A stretch of DNA of 16,708 nucleotides from assembly GCA_031289515.1 (NCBI GenBank), contig JAITPH010000129.1, positions 1 through 16,708 on the forward strand. The letters are read 5' to 3'. This document shows, piece by piece, positions 13,819 to 16,708 of this stretch. The translations under genes and the position numbers were made by a program. A model generated the notes under the pieces. The model was given only the letters and a program-made list of their open reading frames with translations. It did not search any database and was not told the DNA's origin. The first letter of the stretch is position 1, and each line of letters opens with the position of its first letter. This stretch comes from Tannerella sp. (GTDB lineage Bacteria > Bacteroidota > Bacteroidia > Bacteroidales > Tannerellaceae).

Positions 13819-15141
13819 ATGAGAAATTTATTGACAACATTGATCCTGCTACTTTCGCAAACGATTGTCGCGCAGGAAAAAGTCTGGACATTAGAGGATT
13901 GCATGCAATATGCCGTTAAATACAATCCCCAATGCGTCAGGCAGGAAGCCCAAAACAAAATTTACAGGGCAGACCAAGTAGAAGCCGTAGGCGGATTTCT
14001 ACCCTCGCTGAGTGCATCGACGAACATCTATTCCCGCTTTGGACGAGGCATAGACCCGGAAACCAACACTTACATTTCGACAAGCACTTTCGGCAACGGA
14101 TATGAAATTTATTCGTCCATGACTTTGTTCGACGGCTTAGCGCAAATCTATCAGGCAAAAAAGGCAAAAATCAACCGCCTGATGGGAAAAGAGCAATTAC
14201 AGGAAACTAAAGACAAGATTGCTCTCGAAACTATGGAACTGTTTTTCAACGTGTTGTATTACAAAGGCACGGTCGGACTGGCACAGCAACAGTTGGACGA
14301 AAGTATCGAAAATCTGAAACGCATCGAACGCATGAAAGAGTTGGGTCTGAAATCTGCGCCGGACGTTACCGAAATTCGAGCCAAGGAAGCGGAAGACAGG
14401 TATTTGCTGACACGACAAATAAACATGCTTAATCTGGAAATCATCAAGCTGAAAGAGAAAATGTATTTGCCGATTGACGAGGATTTGACTGTCGCAGACG
14501 TTGAAAATCAAGCCTTAGACGGCGCTTCCGGCGAAAATGCGGCAGAAATATTCCAAACGGCAAAAGAATCGCTGCCCAAACTGCTGTCGTCGGAGAAATC
14601 CATGAGCGCCAGAGAAATGGAATACAAGGTCGCACGCAGCCTCCTGTTCCCTACTCTATCGCTCGGAGCTGGCTTTTCGACCGGATTCTCGCGACTGATG
14701 GACGGAAGCACATATACATCGTTCAAAGAACAATTGAAAAACCGGCAAGGCTCATACGTCCAAGTTTCGTTGTCCATACCGCTTTTCAGCCGTTTTTCAA
14801 ACACTTCGGAAATAAAACGCAGCAAACAACGCCTGATAATAGCCAAAAGCCAGCATGAAGAGACGCTCCGGCAGGTTTACGGCGAAATAGAACAGGCTGT
14901 CGCCGACGTGAAAGGGCTGTCGGACGAATATCAGTCCGTTCGGAAAAAGACCGAAGCCATGCTTGCCGCTCACAAGACAAACCTGCGCAAATACGACGAA
15001 GGTCTTATCGACGCATTCGAACTGGCAACAAGCGCCAACCGACTGCTCAACTCTCGCATAGAAGAACTGCACACTTCTCTGAATTTTCAATTAAAACGCA
15101 AATTGTTAAACTATTATGAGGGCGACGCCCTTATAAAATAA
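13819..15141 (+). CDS. TolC-family outer-membrane channel (second export operon)
   Basis: A 440-residue outer-membrane channel. The signal peptide ends at VA-Q (residue 18) and is followed by KVWTLEDCMQYAVKYNPQ, the typical TolC-family opening. The family duplication is visible: SSMTLFDGLAQI near residue 100 and VSLSIPLFSRFSN near residue 315, each followed by long helices rich in Lys, Glu and Gln. The stretch RFGRGIDPETNTYI is a form often seen in Bacteroidota TolC proteins paired with ABC-type exporters. It differs clearly from the TolC protein of the RND operon, so this is a separate pump set and not a recent duplicate. The adaptor gene follows after 10 bases. Upstream sequences suggest regulated, possibly sigma-54-dependent, expression. 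Confidence 0.94.
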   Translation: MRNLLTTLILLLSQTIVAQEKVWTLEDCMQYAVKYNPQCVRQEAQNKIYRADQVEAVGGFLPSLSASTNIYSRFGRGIDPETNTYISTSTFGNGYEIYSSMTLFDGLAQIYQAKKAKINRLMGKEQLQETKDKIALETMELFFNVLYYKGTVGLAQQQLDESIENLKRIERMKELGLKSAPDVTEIRAKEAEDRYLLTRQINMLNLEIIKLKEKMYLPIDEDLTVADVENQALDGASGENAAEIFQTAKESLPKLLSSEKSMSAREMEYKVARSLLFPTLSLGAGFSTGFSRLMDGSTYTSFKEQLKNRQGSYVQVSLSIPLFSRFSNTSEIKRSKQRLIIAKSQHEETLRQVYGEIEQAVADVKGLSDEYQSVRKKTEAMLAAHKTNLRKYDEGLIDAFELATSANRLLNSRIEELHTSLNFQLKRKLLNYYEGDALIK

Positions 15142-15151
15142 TGTAAATAAA

Positions 15152-16402
15152 ATGGATATACAGTTAGAAAAGAAAAAAGGCATACGGAAAAAACATATTC
15201 CGTACATAGTTATCGGAGCAATTCTGTTGGTTGCTTTGTTTTGGATGATTTTCGGCGATCACCGCTCGAAATTCAATGTAGAAAAGGAAAAGGTAATGAT
15301 TCAGAATGTTACCAAGGGCGAATTTAACGATTACATTCGTGTAAACGGACAGGTGCAACCCATCAATACCATTCAGTTGAGCGCGATTGAAGGCGGAATG
15401 GTGGCCGAAAAAGTAGTGGAAGAAGGCTCGACGGTCAGGAAGGGCGAAGTGATTATCCGGCTGACCAATCCGATGTTAAGTCTGAACATCCTCGACAGCG
15501 AAGCTCAATTGGCCGAAAAACAAAATTTCCTGCGCAATACGCAAGTAACGATGGAACAGGAACGGCTGAATCTCCGCAAGGAAAAGCTGCAATTAGACTT
15601 GGATATCGAACGCAAGAAACGGAAATACGAGCAATACAAAAATCTGTACGACGAAAACCTGACGTCCAGAGAAGAGTATTTGCAGGCAAAGGAAGACTAT
15701 GAATTTGCCGTGAAAGGAAGCGAACTGGTTATTGAACGCCAAAAGCAGGATTCCATTTTCCGGGGCATTCAGGTAGAACAGATGGAAGAAAGTTTGAATA
15801 ACATTCGCAGGAATTTGATTCTGGTGCGTCAGCGGATCGATAATCTGGACGTCAAATCGCCGGTAGACGGTCAGTTGGGACTGTTGGACGTCGAAATCGG
15901 TCAATCGGTTGGAAGCGGCGCACGTATCGGTCAAATCAGCGTGTTGTCGGACTACAAGATTGAAGCCCTGATAGACGAGCATTATATCGACCGCGTTAAA
16001 AACGGTCTGGCAGCAACTTTCGAGCGTCAGGATAAAACGTATAACCTGGCTGTCCGCAAAGTCTATCCCGAAGTGCGCGACAAACAGTTCAAGACCGATT
16101 TCATATTCTCAGGCGAACGTCCCGATAACATCCGCACCGGACAGACTTATTACATCAATCTGCAATTGGGACAGCCGGTAGATGCGGTATTGATTCCTCG
16201 CGGCGCTTTCTATCAGAATACCGGCGGACAATGGATATTTGTGATTACGGCAGACAATAAGAAGGCTGTTCGCCGACAAATACGCATCGGACGCCAAAAT
16301 CCGACGTACTACGAAGTGTTGAGCGGCTTGGAACAGGGAGAGAAAGTGATTACTTCGAGCTATGACAATTACGGAGATGCTCAGGAGCTGATTTTTAAGT
16401 AA
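15152..16402 (+). CDS. Membrane-anchored HlyD/MacA-type periplasmic adaptor
   Basis: A 416-residue membrane fusion protein. A basic cytoplasmic N-terminus (EKKKGIRKKH) precedes one TM helix (about 15-34), so the anchor is a helix and not a lipid. The lipoyl-like domain begins at VNGQVQPINTIQLSA and continues with EGSTVRKGEVIIRL. A long coiled-coil hairpin spans about residues 105-225. The second lipoyl half is recognisable by DVKSPVDGQLGLLDVEIGQSV, then the beta-barrel and membrane-proximal domains (TGQTYYINLQLG, VLIPRGAF, LSGLEQGEKVI). This type usually serves MacB/FtsX-like ABC exporters, bridging the inner-membrane permease and TolC. Its TolC partner lies 10 bases upstream, but no ABC gene follows in the visible sequence; a large inverted repeat begins immediately after the stop codon. 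Confidence 0.93.
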   Translation: MDIQLEKKKGIRKKHIPYIVIGAILLVALFWMIFGDHRSKFNVEKEKVMIQNVTKGEFNDYIRVNGQVQPINTIQLSAIEGGMVAEKVVEEGSTVRKGEVIIRLTNPMLSLNILDSEAQLAEKQNFLRNTQVTMEQERLNLRKEKLQLDLDIERKKRKYEQYKNLYDENLTSREEYLQAKEDYEFAVKGSELVIERQKQDSIFRGIQVEQMEESLNNIRRNLILVRQRIDNLDVKSPVDGQLGLLDVEIGQSVGSGARIGQISVLSDYKIEALIDEHYIDRVKNGLAATFERQDKTYNLAVRKVYPEVRDKQFKTDFIFSGERPDNIRTGQTYYINLQLGQPVDAVLIPRGAFYQNTGGQWIFVITADNKKAVRRQIRIGRQNPTYYEVLSGLEQGEKVITSSYDNYGDAQELIFK

Positions 16403-16531
16403 ATAGTGAATAACGAACAGTGAATAGTGAATAACGAATAACGAACAGTGAATAATGGATGACACCTTTGCTGTTCACTACTCACTGTTCGCTACTCACT
16501 GTTCACTATTCGTTATTCACTGTTCACTTCC
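16403..16531. repeat. Large inverted repeat built of 7-base units
   Basis: Seven exact-length units run from 16403 to 16451 (ATAGTGA, ATAACGA, ACAGTGA, ATAGTGA, ATAACGA, ATAACGA, ACAGTGA), then a variant, ATAATGGA. After a short centre (about 16460-16470) the right arm (16475-16531) carries the same units in reverse complement: TCACTAC, TCACTGT, TCGCTAC, TCACTGT, TCACTAT, TCGTTAT, TCACTGT, TCACTTCC. The unit consensus is roughly A/G-Y-A-R-Y-G-A. The arms form an imperfect hairpin of about 50-60 bp that can slip in 7-base steps. The first unit starts at the base after the adaptor stop codon. No T-tract follows, so it is not a classical terminator. Confidence 0.85.
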
Positions 16532-16536
16532 AACAC

Positions 16537-16550
16537 GTTCTTTGACATAT
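16537..16550 (+). promoter_or_regulatory. boxA-like sequence upstream of the last gene
   Basis: GTTCTTTGACATAT resembles the boxA antitermination signal (E. coli form TGCTCTTTAACA). It lies about 95 bases before the partial gene at 16644. No boxB-like hairpin or rRNA gene is visible in the window, so a role in antitermination is only a possibility. The TTGACA inside it could be a fortuitous promoter-like match. Confidence 0.25.
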
Positions 16551-16601
16551 CGGTTTATACGTTTTTTTTGACAAAAGTTTTTTTCTTTGAAAAAGAATAC
16601 A

Positions 16602-16609
16602 TACATTTG
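16602..16609 (+). promoter_or_regulatory. Possible -7 element for the last gene
   Basis: TACATTTG is an exact TAnnTTTG match 34 bases before the ATG at 16644. At the expected -33 position only a run of T is present; the nearest TTTG (16586-16589) is too close. Moderate to weak support. Confidence 0.45.
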
Positions 16610-16643
16610 TGCCGTAAAAGATAACAACAAAAAATACAAAGCT

Positions 16644-16708
16644 ATGGAAGAAATAGAGAAGAAAAAAAGAAAAAGGAAGCCTAAGGCTTACTATTATCCC
16701 AATGGGGT
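16644..16708 (+). CDS. Unidentified gene, 5' fragment with a basic N-terminus
   Basis: Only 21 codons are visible before the window ends: MEEIEKKKRKRKPKAYYYPNG. The start is supported by a TAnnTTTG box 34 bases upstream and an A-rich leader, as is usual before Bacteroidota start codons. The N-terminus has a dense Lys/Arg cluster followed by three Tyr, with no signal peptide or TM segment, which suggests a cytoplasmic or nucleic-acid-associated protein. It does not look like an ABC ATPase or an FtsX-type permease, the expected next genes of the efflux operon. I do not recognise the family. Confidence 0.55.
   Translation, partial: MEEIEKKKRKRKPKAYYYPNG

Noticed and set aside
16109..16465. Minus-strand open frame containing SLFVIHY repeats
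   Set aside because: It is the translation of the 7-base repeat array and then runs antisense through the adaptor gene. There is no promoter or start support; spurious.
16403..16531. CRISPR-like appearance of the repeated region
   Set aside because: The units are 7 bases long and contiguous, with no spacers, and the second half is the reverse complement of the first. This is a hairpin array, not a CRISPR.

Overview
This window looks like chromosomal DNA of a member of the Bacteroidota, most likely order Bacteroidales. The evidence is: several promoters of the phylum-specific form TTTG-N19/20-TAnnTTTG; gene starts without Shine-Dalgarno sequences; a secreted protease with a C-terminal type IX secretion (T9SS) sorting domain; and outer-membrane barrels of Bacteroidota type ending in phenylalanine. 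No species can be named from the sequence alone. The content is dominated by the cell envelope and export.

Layout. Positions 1-4655 carry a tripartite RND multidrug-type efflux operon on the plus strand: the 3' end of the periplasmic adaptor, the inner-membrane RND pump with intact proton-relay residues, and a TolC-like outer-membrane channel. It ends at a strong hairpin terminator that abuts a minus-strand tRNA-Lys(UUU). Next comes a two-gene plus-strand operon (4980-7851): a small PorV/FadL-like barrel, then a 684-residue barrel-like protein with an N-terminal ComEA-type helix-hairpin-helix region whose hairpin glycines are lost. A radical SAM protein follows (7894-8673). Converging on it is a 954-residue secreted lysyl-endopeptidase-like serine protease (8689-11553, minus).

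The protease is divergent from a DcaP-like porin (11684-12910). Their promoters overlap symmetrically within about 35 bp, and the porin is preceded by a short leader ORF that overlaps its start codon. A VanZ-like membrane protein (minus) overlaps the porin 3' end. Behind it lie a 123-bp MITE/REP-like palindromic element and a tRNA with anticodon CAU.

The right end holds a second export operon, a TolC-like channel plus a membrane-anchored HlyD/MacA-type adaptor (13819-16402). Upstream of it are a sigma-54-like -24/-12 sequence and a perfect dyad. No transporter gene follows the adaptor. Instead there is a large inverted repeat built from 7-base units, starting directly after the adaptor stop codon, then a boxA-like sequence and the start of an unidentified gene with a very basic N-terminus.

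How it fits together: the two efflux sets each supply an adaptor and an outer-membrane exit duct. The protease is probably exported by T9SS components encoded elsewhere. The PorV-like/HHH pair is the least understood module. The most unusual non-coding structures are the heptamer hairpin, the MITE/REP-like element, the face-to-face promoters and the possible sigma-54 control region. I found no clearly new multi-gene defence or mobile system.
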